From contig NZ_JAJAVH010000001.1 in assembly GCF_020511115.1 (NCBI RefSeq), positions 372,001 to 436,000 on the forward strand: 64,000 nt of DNA, read 5' to 3'. The translations under genes were made by a program, and so were the position numbers. This document shows positions 54,267 through 63,433 of the stretch, piece by piece (position 1 is the stretch's first letter; the number at the start of each line of letters is the position of its first letter). This DNA is from Luteimonas panaciterrae (GTDB lineage: Bacteria; Pseudomonadota; Gammaproteobacteria; Xanthomonadales; Xanthomonadaceae). The notes beneath the pieces are model-generated. The model was given only the letters and a program-made list of their open reading frames with translations. It had not been told where the DNA came from and made no database searches.

Positions 54267-55214
54267 TCAGCGATCCGCGAACACGCTCTCGCGTCCTGTG
54301 AACAACGCGTCCTGCGCGCGCAGACGCTCGAACAGGAATTCGCCGAGCACGCGGAGGCGCCGCACCTGCCGCAGATCCGGATGCGTGATCAGCCACAGCG
54401 GTACCGCGGCGTCGTCCAACGTGGCGCCGACGCGCCGCAGCGCGGGTTCGCGATCGGCGAGGTAACAGGGCAGGGCGGTCATCCCCATGCCGGCCTTTGC
54501 CGCCTGCAGCAGCGCGAGCAGGGAGTCGCCGCGATGCACGATGCGTTCGCGCGCCACGTGCGCGGCGATCCAGCGCGCGCTGCCCACGTGCGAGAGCGAT
54601 TCGTCGGGCGCGATCCAATCGTGTTCGGCGAAATCCTCATCGCCGAGGCCGCGCTGTGTTTGCCGCGCGAGATAGTCCGGCGTGGCATAGCGCGCGATCG
54701 CGACCGTCGTCATCTGCCGTGCGATCAGGTGGTCCGGCACCGTGGCCGTCGGGCGGATCGCCATGTCGGCATCGCGCCGGCTCAGGTCGAAGATGGCATT
54801 GCCGGCGGCGACTTCGATGACGATGCCGGGTTCGAGCTGGCGGAATTCGGCGAACAGCGGCGCCACGATGTGCAGCAGGGTGTCGGTGGTGGTGATGCGG
54901 ATGCGGCCCGACAGGCGCAGATCCTCACCGAGCAGGCGGCGGTCGAGCGCGTCGAGTTCCTCGCCGATGCGGTCGGCGGCGGCGATGGCGATCTCGCCGG
55001 CGGGCGTGGGCGTGTAGCCGCCGCGCGCGCGATCGAACAGGCGCGCGCCGATGCGCGCCTCCAGCGCGGCGAGTCGGCGGAAGGCCGAGGAGTGGTCCAC
55101 GCCCAGCCGCTTCGCCGCGCCGCCCAGGCTGCCGCGATCGGCGATGGCCAGGAGCAGGCGCAGGTCGTCGAGCGCGATGCCGCCGGTGGGAGTGATTATT
55201 TGCTTTTTACGCAA
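54267..55214 (-). CDS. LysR-family transcriptional regulator
   Basis: A 315-residue regulator from TTG 55214. Helix-turn-helix at residues about 16-60 (LDDLRLLLAIADRGSLGGAAKRLGVDHSSAFRRLAALE); effector domain after residue 95. The start is uncertain: TTG 55214 or an upstream ATG at 55277 with a Cys-rich leader. Divergent from the glutathione S-transferase gene, which it probably controls. A palindrome CGCAAAC / GTTTGCG (55210-55216, 55241-55247) may be its operator. Confidence 0.85.
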   Translation of the reverse strand: MRKKQIITPTGGIALDDLRLLLAIADRGSLGGAAKRLGVDHSSAFRRLAALEARIGARLFDRARGGYTPTPAGEIAIAAADRIGEELDALDRRLLGEDLRLSGRIRITTTDTLLHIVAPLFAEFRQLEPGIVIEVAAGNAIFDLSRRDADMAIRPTATVPDHLIARQMTTVAIARYATPDYLARQTQRGLGDEDFAEHDWIAPDESLSHVGSARWIAAHVARERIVHRGDSLLALLQAAKAGMGMTALPCYLADREPALRRVGATLDDAAVPLWLITHPDLRQVRRLRVLGEFLFERLRAQDALFTGRESVFADR

Positions 55215-55291
55215 ACGAAACGTTCTTTTTTGCCGTATTGGTTTGCGAAGAATACAACAACATGATTGGGCTCCCATCCCGGAGTCCCGTC

Positions 55292-55921
55292 ATGAAGCTC
55301 TACTACGCCACCAACAGCTGCTCGCTTTCACCCCACATCATCGCCAATGAAGCTGGCATCTCCCTCGATCTGGAGAAGGTAAACATCACCAAGGCCCCGC
55401 ACCTCACGGAAGCCGGCCAGGATTTCGCCGAGATCAACCCGAAGGGTTACGTGCCGGCGCTGCGTCTGGACGACGGCAGCCTGCTCACCGAGGGCGTCGC
55501 CATCGCCCTGTACCTGGCCGATCGCACGCCACAGAGCGGGTTGGCCCCGGCCGAGGGCACGCCCGAGCGCTATCGCTTGCTGGAATGGCTCACCTTCATC
55601 AGCAGCGAACTGCACAAGGCCTACAGCCCCTGGCTGTTCCATCCCGAGCTCGGCGAAACGGCGCAGCAGGCCGCGCGCGCGAAGATCGCGGACCGGCTGG
55701 CGCTGATCGAAAAACACCTGGCCACGAACGCCTATCTGCTCGGCGAGCGGTTCAGCGCCGCCGACGCCTACGCCTTCACCGTGATCGGCTGGTCGAAGTG
55801 GACCCGCGTCGACCTGACGCCGTACCCGCGCCTGCGCGACTACCTGCAGCGCATCGCCGCGCGCCCGCACGTGCGCGAGGCCATGCGCGCGGAAGGTATG
55901 GCGATCGCGGCGGCGGCCTGA
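55292..55921 (+). CDS. Glutathione S-transferase family protein
   Basis: Cytosolic 209-residue GST. N-terminal thioredoxin fold: KLYYATNSCSLSPHIIANEAG with the catalytic Cys or Ser region NSCSLSPH (beta class-like), GYVPALRLDDGSLLTEGVAIALYLAD (glutathione-binding). C-terminal helical domain with GERFSAADAYAFTVIGW. It runs 8 bases before the SMR gene and is likely in an operon with it. Co-substrate unknown. Confidence 0.92.
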   Translation: MKLYYATNSCSLSPHIIANEAGISLDLEKVNITKAPHLTEAGQDFAEINPKGYVPALRLDDGSLLTEGVAIALYLADRTPQSGLAPAEGTPERYRLLEWLTFISSELHKAYSPWLFHPELGETAQQAARAKIADRLALIEKHLATNAYLLGERFSAADAYAFTVIGWSKWTRVDLTPYPRLRDYLQRIAARPHVREAMRAEGMAIAAAA

Positions 55922-55929
55922 GCATCGTC

Positions 55930-56259
55930 ATGAGCAACGCACTCGCATGGGGAATGCTGCTCGTCGCCGGTGTGCTCGACGTGTTGTGGGCGCTGGCGAT
56001 GAAACAGGCCGAGGGCTACACGCGGCTGGGCTGGAGCCTCGTCTCGTTGCTGCTGCTCGCCGCGTTCGTCTGGCTGCTGGGCAGGAGCCTGAGCGTGCTG
56101 CCGGTCGGCACCGCCTATGCGGTGTGGACCGGGATCGGCGCGGTCGGCACGGTGCTGGCGGGTGCGTGGTTGTTCGGCGAATCGCTGGGTGCGGTGCGTC
56201 TTGGTGGCATCGCGTTGGTGCTGGCCGGCATCGTGATGCTGAAGCTGGCGCCGGCGTGA
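55930..56259 (+). CDS. SMR-family transporter, SugE/Gdx type with Asp in place of Glu
   Basis: A 109-residue four-helix drug/metabolite exporter of the small multidrug resistance family. The Gdx-type signature VLPVGTAYAVWTGIGAVGT (helix 3) marks it as the guanidinium-exporter or SugE subtype, not EmrE. The essential proton/substrate Glu of helix 1 (E. coli LLEVVWA) is Asp17 here (VLDVLWA), verified in the codon GAC. Activity may be reduced or altered. ATG 55930 is 8 bases after the GST stop, so co-transcription is likely. Confidence 0.88.
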   Translation: MSNALAWGMLLVAGVLDVLWALAMKQAEGYTRLGWSLVSLLLLAAFVWLLGRSLSVLPVGTAYAVWTGIGAVGTVLAGAWLFGESLGAVRLGGIALVLAGIVMLKLAPA

Positions 56260-56268
56260 ACCCTCATG

Positions 56269-56300
56269 CTCGTCATTCCCGCCTTCGCGGGAATGACGAG
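56269..56300. repeat. REP-like palindrome, single unit, CCCGC variant
   Basis: CTCGTCATTCCCGC-CTTC-GCGGGAATGACGAG perfect hairpin followed by CAAAAAGC, just after the SMR gene and before the SDR gene on the minus strand. Confidence 0.9.
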
Positions 56301-56330
56301 CAAAAAGCCATGCGTTTCTGGCGCTGGCGC

Positions 56331-57053
56331 TCACCAGGGCAATTCGCGCCCCTGCCAATCGAAGAAATGCCCGCTCTGCGCCGATGTCGCGCCATCGATC
56401 ACGCGCAGCAAGCCGCTCACCGCATCCGTGGCCGGCACCGTGGCGTCGGGCCCGCCCATGTCGGTCTGCGCCCAGCCGGGATGCAGCGCGATCACGGGGA
56501 TGCCGCGCGGCGCCAGCGCCTGCGCCAGCAGCGCGCTGACCATGTTCAGCGCGGCCTTGCTGATGATGTAGCTCGGCGTGCCGAAACGGCTCACGCCGGC
56601 GATGGAGCCGAGCTGCGAGCTGATATTGGCGACCTTGCCGCCATCGGCGAGCGACTCGGCCAGCGCCTGCGTCAGCAGCAGCGGGCCCATCGCATTGGTG
56701 CGGAAGCTGTCCTCGACGATGCTCGCGCTCAGGCGGCCGAAGCGTTCGCCCGAATGCAGCACGCCGGCATTGTTGATCAGCAGATCGAGCTTGCCGGGTG
56801 CGTCGTCGTCCTGGCCGCCGAGCACCAGCGGCAGCTCGCGCGCCAGTTCGAGATGGGTTTTCGGATCGGCCACGTCCAGCGGCAGCACGTGCAACCGCCC
56901 CGGATGGCCGCCGGCGAGGGCGTTGAGCGCGGTGGCCTTGCCCGGCTTGCGGCAGGCCGCGATCACATGATCGCCGCGCGCCAGCAACTGGCGGACGAAT
57001 TCGAGCCCGAGGCCACGGTTGGCGCCGGTCACCAGGCAGTGTCGGGAAGCCAT
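56331..57053 (-). CDS. SDR-family oxidoreductase
   Basis: Classical short-chain dehydrogenase, 240 residues. Rossmann start CLVTGANRGLGLEFV (TGxxxGxG), LDLLINNAGVL (NNAG), and the catalytic Ser and YxxxK in ANISSQLGSIAGVSRFGTPSYIISKAAL. The C-terminal block IALHPGWAQTDMGGPDAT resembles carbonyl reductases or csgA-type SDRs. No signal. Divergent from the M16 protease gene. Substrate unknown. Confidence 0.9.
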   Translation of the reverse strand: MASRHCLVTGANRGLGLEFVRQLLARGDHVIAACRKPGKATALNALAGGHPGRLHVLPLDVADPKTHLELARELPLVLGGQDDDAPGKLDLLINNAGVLHSGERFGRLSASIVEDSFRTNAMGPLLLTQALAESLADGGKVANISSQLGSIAGVSRFGTPSYIISKAALNMVSALLAQALAPRGIPVIALHPGWAQTDMGGPDATVPATDAVSGLLRVIDGATSAQSGHFFDWQGRELPW

Positions 57054-57172
57054 GGTGGGGAGTCTATAACGTCGGAGAGCCGCGAAACCCCCACAGGACT
57101 TGTGGCCTAGGTCGCAGTCCTGGCCGAACGGCTAGGATGCGAGACCTTTCGTCCATCGCACAGGAGTGCCGA

Positions 57173-60043
57173 ATGCCGTCCTTCGCCCGCCGTACGTCCG
57201 CCGCGCCGCGCCGCCCGCGCGCCGCCTTGCTCGCTCTCGCCCTTGGCGCCGCTCTTGGCAGCCTGGCGCCGGTCTCCGCGTTCGCCGCGCCGGCGACGAC
57301 CAAGAGCGTCGACATCCCCTACGAGCAGTTCACCCTGCCCAACGGCCTGCGCGTGATCGTGCACACCGACCGCAAGGCGCCGATCGTGGCGGTGAACATC
57401 TGGTATCACGTCGGCAGCAAGGACGAGCCGGCCGGACGCAGCGGCTTCGCGCACCTGTTCGAACATCTGATGTTCAACGGCTCGGAGAACCACAAGGGCG
57501 AATTCTTCGAACCGTTCGAACTGGTCGGCGCCACCGACATGAACGGCACCACCAACAGCGACCGCACCAACTATTTCGAGAACGTGCCCACCACCGCGCT
57601 CGACATGGCACTGTGGATGGAGTCCGACCGCATGGGCCACCTGCTCGGCGCCATCGACCAGAAGACGCTCGATGAGCAACGCGGTGTGGTGCAGAACGAG
57701 AAGCGCCAGGGCGAGAACCAGCCCTACGGCCAGGTGTGGGAAAAACTCGCGCAGGTGATGTACCCGAAGGGCCATCCCTACCACCACACCACGATCGGCT
57801 CGATGACCGATCTCAACGCCGCCTCGCTCGAGGACGTGAAGAACTGGTTCCGCACCTGGTACGGCCCCAACAACGCGGTGCTGGTGCTGGCCGGCGACAT
57901 CGACGCGAAGACGGCCAAGGAAAAGGTGGCGAAGTATTTCGGTGACATCCCGGCCACGCCGAGCATGGCGCAGCCGAAGGTGGACGTGGCCCGGCGCACC
58001 GAGAACACCCGCGAGGTGATGCAGGACAAGGTGCCGCAGGCGCGCATCTACCGCGTCTGGAACGTGGCCCAGGTCGGCACCGCCGACAACGATCGCCTGC
58101 AGTTGTTCTCGCAGGTGCTCGGTGGCAGCCAGTCCTCGCGCCTGGACAAGCGCCTGCTGCATGAGGAGAAACTGGTCGACAGCATCGGCACCGATGTCGA
58201 TGTGCAGCAGCTGGCTTCCAGTTTCATCATCATCGCCAACGTCAAGCAGGGCGTCGATCCGGCCAAGGTGGAAGCGATCATCGACGAGGAGCTGAAGAAG
58301 CTCGTCGCCGAAGGCCCCAGCGCCGCCGAACTGCAGCAGGCCAAAACGGTTTATCGCGCCGGCTTCATCCGCGGCATCGAACGCATCGGCGGCTTCGGCG
58401 GCAAGGCCGACGCACTGGCGCAGTGCGCGGTGTATGAAAGCGATCCCGGTTGCTTCCGCACCTCGCTGAGCAATATCGAGACCACCACGGCCGATCAGCT
58501 GAAGGCCGTCGGCGGCCAGTGGCTCGGTGTCGGCAGCCACACCCTGGTGGTGGCGCCGGGCCAGCGCACCGCGCTGGTCGAGGAGCCGAGCGAAACGCCG
58601 GCCCCGCTGACCCTGCCGGCGGTCGATCCGAAGTACAAGACCGCCGCCAGCGACGTCGACCGCGCCAAGGGCGTGCAGGTGCCGTCGCAGTTCCCGGAGC
58701 TGAAATTCCCGCAATTGCAGCGCGCCACGCTCAAGAACGGCACCAAGCTGATCCTGGCCGAACGCCGCGGCGTGCCGGTGGTGCGGATGAGCTACGAGTT
58801 CAACGGCGGCTCGGCGAGCGATGACAAGGCCACGCTCGGCGCGGCCAGCTTCACGATGGGCATGCTCGACGAGGGTGCCGGCGATCTCGATGCGCTGGGC
58901 TTCGCCAACCGTGCCGAATCGCTGGGCGCCAACCTCGGCGCCGGCGCCTCGATCGACGGTAGCAACGCTTCGCTGTCGGCGCTGAAGGAAAACCTCGATC
59001 CTTCCATCGCGCTGTTCGCCACCATGCTGCGCCAGCCGCGCTTCGACCAGAAGGAAATCGATCGCGTGAAGGCGACCTGGATCGCCGGCATCCAGCAGGA
59101 AAAGGCGCGCCCGAACGGCGCCGCGCAGCGCGTGCTGCCGCCGCTGCTGTACGGCGCTGGCCATCCCTACGCGATTCCCTTCAGCGGCACCGGTACCGAA
59201 GCGTCGATCCAGGCGCTGAGCCGCGACAACCTGCTCGCCTACCAGCGCACCTGGCTGCGTCCTGAAAACGCCACGCTGATCGTGGTCGGCGACACCACGC
59301 TGAAGGAGATCGTGCCGCTGCTCGACAAGCACCTCGGCGACTGGAAGGGCGAGGGCGCGGCGCCCGCCGCCACGACCATTCCGGAGGTGGCGCGTCCGGC
59401 CAAGCCGCGCGTGTTCCTGATCGACCAGCCGGGCGCCGTGCAGGCCACCATCCTCGCCGGCGAACTGGTGCCCTCGACCAAGGACGCGGGCTCGGTGAAG
59501 TTCGACATCGCCAACTCCGTGCTCGGCGGCGAATTCTCCTCGCGCCTGAACATGAACCTGCGCGAGGACAAGCACTGGGCCTATGGCGCTTACAGCTTCA
59601 GCTCCGGCGCGCTCGGACAGCGGCCGTGGATCGCCTTCGCGCCGGTGCAGATCGACAAGACCGCCGATTCGCTCAAGGAACTGCAGCGCGAGATCAGCGA
59701 ATACGTGAGCGGCAAGGTGCCGCCGAGCGCCGCCGAAGTCGCCAAGATCCAGGCCACCGAGATCCGCGGCCTGCCCGGCGCCTACGAAACCTCGGCCGCG
59801 GTGATGGGCACGATCGGCGGCATCGTCCGCTACGACCGTCCCGACGACTACGTGTTCAAGCGCAAGGCCGAGATCGAAGCCCTGACCCCGGCGCAGGTGG
59901 CCGAGGCGGCGAAGACCATCGACGCCGACACGCTGACCTGGGTGGTGGTCGGTGACCTGAAGCAGATCGAACAGCCGATCCGCGCACTGAACCTCGGCGA
60001 AGTGAGCGTGGTCGACGCCGACGGCAAGGCTGCCGGCAAGTAA
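57173..60043 (+). CDS. Periplasmic M16 zinc metalloprotease (two tandem M16 halves)
   Basis: A 956-residue peptidase with a signal peptide (residues 1-43, ending SAFAA). First half: VNIWYHVGSKDEPAGRSGFAHLFEHLMFNGSE with the inverted zinc motif HLFEH (His, Glu, His) and a distal Glu in LDEQRGVVQNEKRQ. The second half (from about residue 500, LKNGTKLILAERRGVPVVRMSYEFNGG) lacks the zinc motif, as is normal. It degrades peptides in the periplasm, like Pqq-type or insulinase proteins. ATG 57173 has AGGAG upstream. Terminator follows. Confidence 0.93.
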   Translation: MPSFARRTSAAPRRPRAALLALALGAALGSLAPVSAFAAPATTKSVDIPYEQFTLPNGLRVIVHTDRKAPIVAVNIWYHVGSKDEPAGRSGFAHLFEHLMFNGSENHKGEFFEPFELVGATDMNGTTNSDRTNYFENVPTTALDMALWMESDRMGHLLGAIDQKTLDEQRGVVQNEKRQGENQPYGQVWEKLAQVMYPKGHPYHHTTIGSMTDLNAASLEDVKNWFRTWYGPNNAVLVLAGDIDAKTAKEKVAKYFGDIPATPSMAQPKVDVARRTENTREVMQDKVPQARIYRVWNVAQVGTADNDRLQLFSQVLGGSQSSRLDKRLLHEEKLVDSIGTDVDVQQLASSFIIIANVKQGVDPAKVEAIIDEELKKLVAEGPSAAELQQAKTVYRAGFIRGIERIGGFGGKADALAQCAVYESDPGCFRTSLSNIETTTADQLKAVGGQWLGVGSHTLVVAPGQRTALVEEPSETPAPLTLPAVDPKYKTAASDVDRAKGVQVPSQFPELKFPQLQRATLKNGTKLILAERRGVPVVRMSYEFNGGSASDDKATLGAASFTMGMLDEGAGDLDALGFANRAESLGANLGAGASIDGSNASLSALKENLDPSIALFATMLRQPRFDQKEIDRVKATWIAGIQQEKARPNGAAQRVLPPLLYGAGHPYAIPFSGTGTEASIQALSRDNLLAYQRTWLRPENATLIVVGDTTLKEIVPLLDKHLGDWKGEGAAPAATTIPEVARPAKPRVFLIDQPGAVQATILAGELVPSTKDAGSVKFDIANSVLGGEFSSRLNMNLREDKHWAYGAYSFSSGALGQRPWIAFAPVQIDKTADSLKELQREISEYVSGKVPPSAAEVAKIQATEIRGLPGAYETSAAVMGTIGGIVRYDRPDDYVFKRKAEIEALTPAQVAEAAKTIDADTLTWVVVGDLKQIEQPIRALNLGEVSVVDADGKAAGK

Positions 60044-60068
60044 ACGTTCGCGCTGTACGGTGTCCACG

Positions 60069-60099
60069 ATGCCCGCCACAATGGCGGGCATCGCATTTT
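60069..60099 (+). terminator. Terminator after the M16 protease gene
   Basis: Perfect 10-base stem ATGCCCGCCA / TGGCGGGCAT with a 3-base loop, then CGCATTTTC. Confidence 0.85.
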
Positions 60100-60114
60100 C
60101 AGGCAGAGGTGATC

Positions 60115-60441
60115 ATGTTCGAGTCGCGCATTTACAGGCATGTCCTGATCGGACTGCTGGCCGTGTCCACGGGCGCCTGCACCTGGGTGCACATGGCGCA
60201 GGGCGCCTCTGCGGTGAAGGTGGCGACCGCCGCGCCTTCGGGTTGCGAGAAGCGGGGCGACATCACGGTATCGGTGACCAGCAAGGTCGCGCTCTACAAC
60301 CGCAATCAGCTGCGTGTGCGGGAAGAGTTGGAGACGCTCGCGCGCAACGAGGCGGTTGGAATCGGAGCGGATACTGTCAATCCGGTTGATCAGCCGTTGA
60401 ATGGGAATCAGACGTTTGCGGCTTGGAAGTGTGGGCGCTGA
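60115..60441 (+). CDS. DUF4156 lipoprotein
   Basis: A 108-residue lipoprotein (lipobox STGAC, Cys about residue 22) with the DUF4156 domain: CTWVHMAQGASAVKVATAAPSGCEKRGDITVSV and REELETLARNEAVGIGADTVNP. The Cys pair in ... GCEK and ... WKC may be linked. Function unknown. ATG 60115 (GTG 60109 is an alternative) follows AGAGG. The next gene overlaps by 19 bases in another frame. Confidence 0.88.
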   Translation: MFESRIYRHVLIGLLAVSTGACTWVHMAQGASAVKVATAAPSGCEKRGDITVSVTSKVALYNRNQLRVREELETLARNEAVGIGADTVNPVDQPLNGNQTFAAWKCGR

Positions 60442-61118
60442 GCGAAACGGGTCTCTTGAATAAGGACATCCTCACCCGGCTGCAAGAAGCGCTGGTCTCT
60501 CATGGGCTGCCCGCCGTCAAGTATGCGGATTTCATTTCCGTCGAGGGTGGCCGCCTTGAATTGGAGGCCGAAGTATTCGAGCGAGAAATTTTATCTGCTG
60601 GCAAAGCCTCGATTGTCTTGGAGGTCAGAGCGTACTCGGCGCCTCTTGGTGGAAGGCCCATCATTGAGTGTTTCGCTGGTGTGGGGGATTCCAAGGATCA
60701 AGCGGTTTCCAATGCCTTCGCAAAGATGTTGCTCGGCGTATTCCACGTTCTCATTGAAGCGCTTACCAGCCATTCCTGTGAGGACCAAGTCGAGGTCGAA
60801 AGCTGGAGGCGTCAAGATGCGGCCTGGAAAATTTTCAGTGGACCTCTTCTTACGCAGTATTCGGACAATTCCACTCTCTCGGATTCCTATCCCGAGGTCA
60901 TTTCCAAACTTGACGCTCTGTTTGTCGAAATGGCGACCCCGGGTCCGCATTGGATTCGAGTATTTGTAGGTGCATACCACGGTCAGATTCAGGCGATCGA
61001 AGTGCTTTTGGACAATGAGGATTGGGGGCAGGCTCAATCGATCTTGGTATCACAAGACTGGGCATGCACCGAGGACTATCAGTCGCTTCGCCACTTTGTC
61101 CTTGCGCTTCCCGCTTAA
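60423..61118 (+). CDS. Cytosolic protein of unknown function, DUF6348-like
   Basis: A 231-residue protein, less GC-rich than its neighbours. Traits: long helix near residue 15-35, SCEDQVEVESWRRQDAAWKIFSGPLLTQY, a conserved-like C-terminal pattern LDALFVEMATPGPHWIRVFVGAYHGQIQAIEVLLDNEDWGQAQSIL. This pattern resembles the DUF6348 family; I am only moderately sure. The start (TTG 60423, or GTG 60429 or TTG 60456) overlaps the DUF4156 gene. No signal peptide. Possibly imported or polymorphic. Confidence 0.55.
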   Translation: MEVWALSETGLLNKDILTRLQEALVSHGLPAVKYADFISVEGGRLELEAEVFEREILSAGKASIVLEVRAYSAPLGGRPIIECFAGVGDSKDQAVSNAFAKMLLGVFHVLIEALTSHSCEDQVEVESWRRQDAAWKIFSGPLLTQYSDNSTLSDSYPEVISKLDALFVEMATPGPHWIRVFVGAYHGQIQAIEVLLDNEDWGQAQSILVSQDWACTEDYQSLRHFVLALPA

Positions 61119-61235
61119 CTTGCAAGACATCGGCGCAATGCCGCAATTTGTGGCAAACCAATTAGGTAACCGTCCTAGTAACGTCCAGCCTCGGACAGTC
61201 CGGCCCGGCTATCCCTGGCTCAGCCGTTTACCAGA

Positions 61236-61293
61236 ACTGTGCGGCCGTGCCGTACTTGGCACGCTCCGGACCGTCCCTACGCATGCGCACAGT
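61236..61293 (+). repeat. Nested inverted repeats in the oleA leader
   Basis: Outer arms ACTGTGCG / CGCACAGT (61236-61243, 61286-61293) enclose CGTGCC-N6-GGCACG (61246-61263). Upstream of oleA by 54 bases. Could be a regulator site or RNA structure. Confidence 0.45.
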
Positions 61294-61346
61294 CCCCGAA
61301 ACCAGTACCCTATGTGCCCTTTCGCCAGCCTGACGGCGGCCAGCCC

Positions 61347-62369
61347 ATGCTCTTTCAACACGTCGCCATCGCCGGCCTCGCTCATATCGATGCTCCGCGG
61401 CGGCTCTCCAGCCAGGAAATCAATGCTCGCCTCAAGCCGACCCTGGACCGGCTGAAGATCAAGGCGGACATGCTGGAAACCATCGCCGGCGTCAGCGAGC
61501 GCCGCCTGTGGGACGGCGATGTGAAGCCCTCCGACGCCGCCACCCTGGCCGGCGTGAAAGCGCTGGCCGACGCCGCCATCGAGCCCGACCGCATCGGCCT
61601 GCTGGTCAACACCTCGGTCAGCCGCGACTTCCTGGAGCCGTCCACCGCCTCCATCGTCGCCGGCAACCTGCGCCTGGGCGAGAACTGCCAGAACTTCGAC
61701 GTCGCCAACGCCTGCTTGGCGTTCCTGAACGGCATGGACATCGCCAGCCGCATGATCGAGCGCGGCGAGATCGACTACGCCCTGGTCGTCGACGGCGAAA
61801 CCGCCGACCTGGCCTACGAGAAGACCCTCGACCGCCTGACCCGCGCCGACGTCACCGCCGAGCAGATGCGTGACGAGATCGCCACGCTCACCCTCGGCTC
61901 CGGCGCCGCCGCCATGGTGCTGGCGCGTGCCGAGCTGGTCCCGGGCGCCCCGCGCTATCGCGGCGGTGTGACCCGCTCGGCCACCGAGTGGAATCACCTC
62001 TGCCAAGGCGACCTGCACCACGACCGCATGATCGCCGACGGCCGCATGCTGATGATCGAAGGCCTCAAGCTCGGCCACAAAACCTGGGCCGCCGCCAGGC
62101 AGGCGCTGGGTTGGGTGGCGGACGAACTCGACGAATTCGTCATCCATCAGGTCAGCAAGCAGCACACCAAGGCCTTCCTGCGCGCCTTCCGCATCGACCC
62201 GAACAAGGTGATGACCATCTTCGGCGAGCACGGCAACATCGGCCCGGCCTCGGTGCCGATCGTGCTGAGCAAGCTGCGCGAGAAGGGCCGCCTGAAGAAA
62301 GGCAGCCGCATCGCCCTGCTCGGCATCGGCTCGGGCCTGAACTGCTCGATGGCGGAAGTGGTGTGGTGA
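61347..62369 (+). CDS. oleA: OleA, 3-oxo-fatty-acyl condensing thiolase-fold enzyme
   Basis: Condenses two fatty acyl-CoAs head to head into a beta-keto acid. The 340-residue enzyme starts MLFQHVAIAGLAHIDAPRRL, as in Xanthomonas OleA. Catalytic Cys123 in FDVANACLAFLNG, the general base Glu97 in SVSRDFLEPSTAS, His in FVIHQVSKQHT and Asn in GEHGNIGPAS are all present. In-frame extension to 61239 is not homologous. Upstream is a 228-base region; downstream is oleB after 88 bases. Confidence 0.97.
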   Translation: MLFQHVAIAGLAHIDAPRRLSSQEINARLKPTLDRLKIKADMLETIAGVSERRLWDGDVKPSDAATLAGVKALADAAIEPDRIGLLVNTSVSRDFLEPSTASIVAGNLRLGENCQNFDVANACLAFLNGMDIASRMIERGEIDYALVVDGETADLAYEKTLDRLTRADVTAEQMRDEIATLTLGSGAAAMVLARAELVPGAPRYRGGVTRSATEWNHLCQGDLHHDRMIADGRMLMIEGLKLGHKTWAAARQALGWVADELDEFVIHQVSKQHTKAFLRAFRIDPNKVMTIFGEHGNIGPASVPIVLSKLREKGRLKKGSRIALLGIGSGLNCSMAEVVW

Positions 62370-62457
62370 TCGGCGGCGCGGATCGCGTCGTCGTCGTTGC
62401 CAACGTAGTCCTGTCGTAAGCCTGCTTCGTGACAGCGGCGGGTTTCCGTTCGATCGC

Positions 62458-63393
62458 ATGAATTTTCCCGACTATCCCTTCGCTCCGCAGCGCTTCGAAG
62501 TGCGTCCCGGCATCGCGATGTCGTACCTCGACGAAGGTCCGCGCGATGGCGAAGTGGTGGTGATGCTGCACGGCAATCCGTCGTGGAGTTATTACTGGCG
62601 GCATCTGGTGCTGGCGCTGCGTGATCCGGCTGCTGGAAAGGCATACCGGTGCATCGTGCCGGATCACATCGGCATGGGCTTGTCGGACAAGCCGAACGAC
62701 CTGCCTTCCGTGTCCCCGCATTACCGCTACACCTTGCAGTCGCGCGTCGACGATCTCGGCACGCTGCTCGACCACCTCGGCATCGACGGCCCGGTGACGC
62801 TGGCCGTGCACGACTGGGGCGGCATGATCGGTTTCGGTTGGGCGCTGTCGCATGCGGCGCAGGTGCGGCGCCTGATCCTCACCAACACAGCAGCCTTCCC
62901 GCTGCCGGCGGCGAAGAAGATGCCGTGGCAGCTGTCGTTCGGGCGCGACCTGCGCATCGGCGGCGCGTTGATCCGCGCCTTCAACCTGTTTTCGGCTGGC
63001 GCCTCGTGGCTGGGCGTGGAGCGGCGCATGCCGCCGGACGTGCGCCGCGCCTATGTGGCGCCGTACGACAGCTGGGCCAACCGCATTTCCACCTTGCGCT
63101 TCATGCAGGACATCCCGTTGCGCGCCGGTGATCCGGCCTGGGCGCTGGTGGAGGAAGCGGGGCGGCGGCTGCCGGAATTCGCCGATCGTCCGGCCTTCAT
63201 CGGTTGGGGCCTGAAGGATTTCGTCTTCGACCACCACATCCTCGATGGCTTCCGCCAAGCCCTGCCGCGGGCGCAGGTGCGGGCCTACGACGATGCCGGG
63301 CACTACGTGCTGGAAGACAAGCACGAGGAGCTCGTGCCGATGATGCGCGCGTTTCTGGATTCGAATGCTCTGGACGCGAATCCGCTGTCCTAG
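62458..63393 (+). CDS. oleB: OleB, beta-lactone decarboxylase (alpha/beta hydrolase)
   Basis: Decarboxylates the beta-lactone made by OleC to a cis-olefin. The 311-residue alpha/beta hydrolase has LHGNPSWSYYW (oxyanion), the Asp nucleophile Asp119 in LAVHDWGGMIGF, and the catalytic His in DDAGHYVLEDKHEE near residue 281. It resembles haloalkane dehalogenases, as OleB does. oleC starts 40 bases downstream. Confidence 0.94.
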   Translation: MNFPDYPFAPQRFEVRPGIAMSYLDEGPRDGEVVVMLHGNPSWSYYWRHLVLALRDPAAGKAYRCIVPDHIGMGLSDKPNDLPSVSPHYRYTLQSRVDDLGTLLDHLGIDGPVTLAVHDWGGMIGFGWALSHAAQVRRLILTNTAAFPLPAAKKMPWQLSFGRDLRIGGALIRAFNLFSAGASWLGVERRMPPDVRRAYVAPYDSWANRISTLRFMQDIPLRAGDPAWALVEEAGRRLPEFADRPAFIGWGLKDFVFDHHILDGFRQALPRAQVRAYDDAGHYVLEDKHEELVPMMRAFLDSNALDANPLS

Positions 63394-63433
63394 CTCCCAA
63401 ACACAAGAGCGCGCGGCAGGCGAGAATAGCGGC

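Noticed and set aside
57107-60091. 994-residue minus-strand frame
   Set aside because: Antisense of the M16 protease gene in a GC-rich genome. No domain is visible and the plus strand shows HLFEH.
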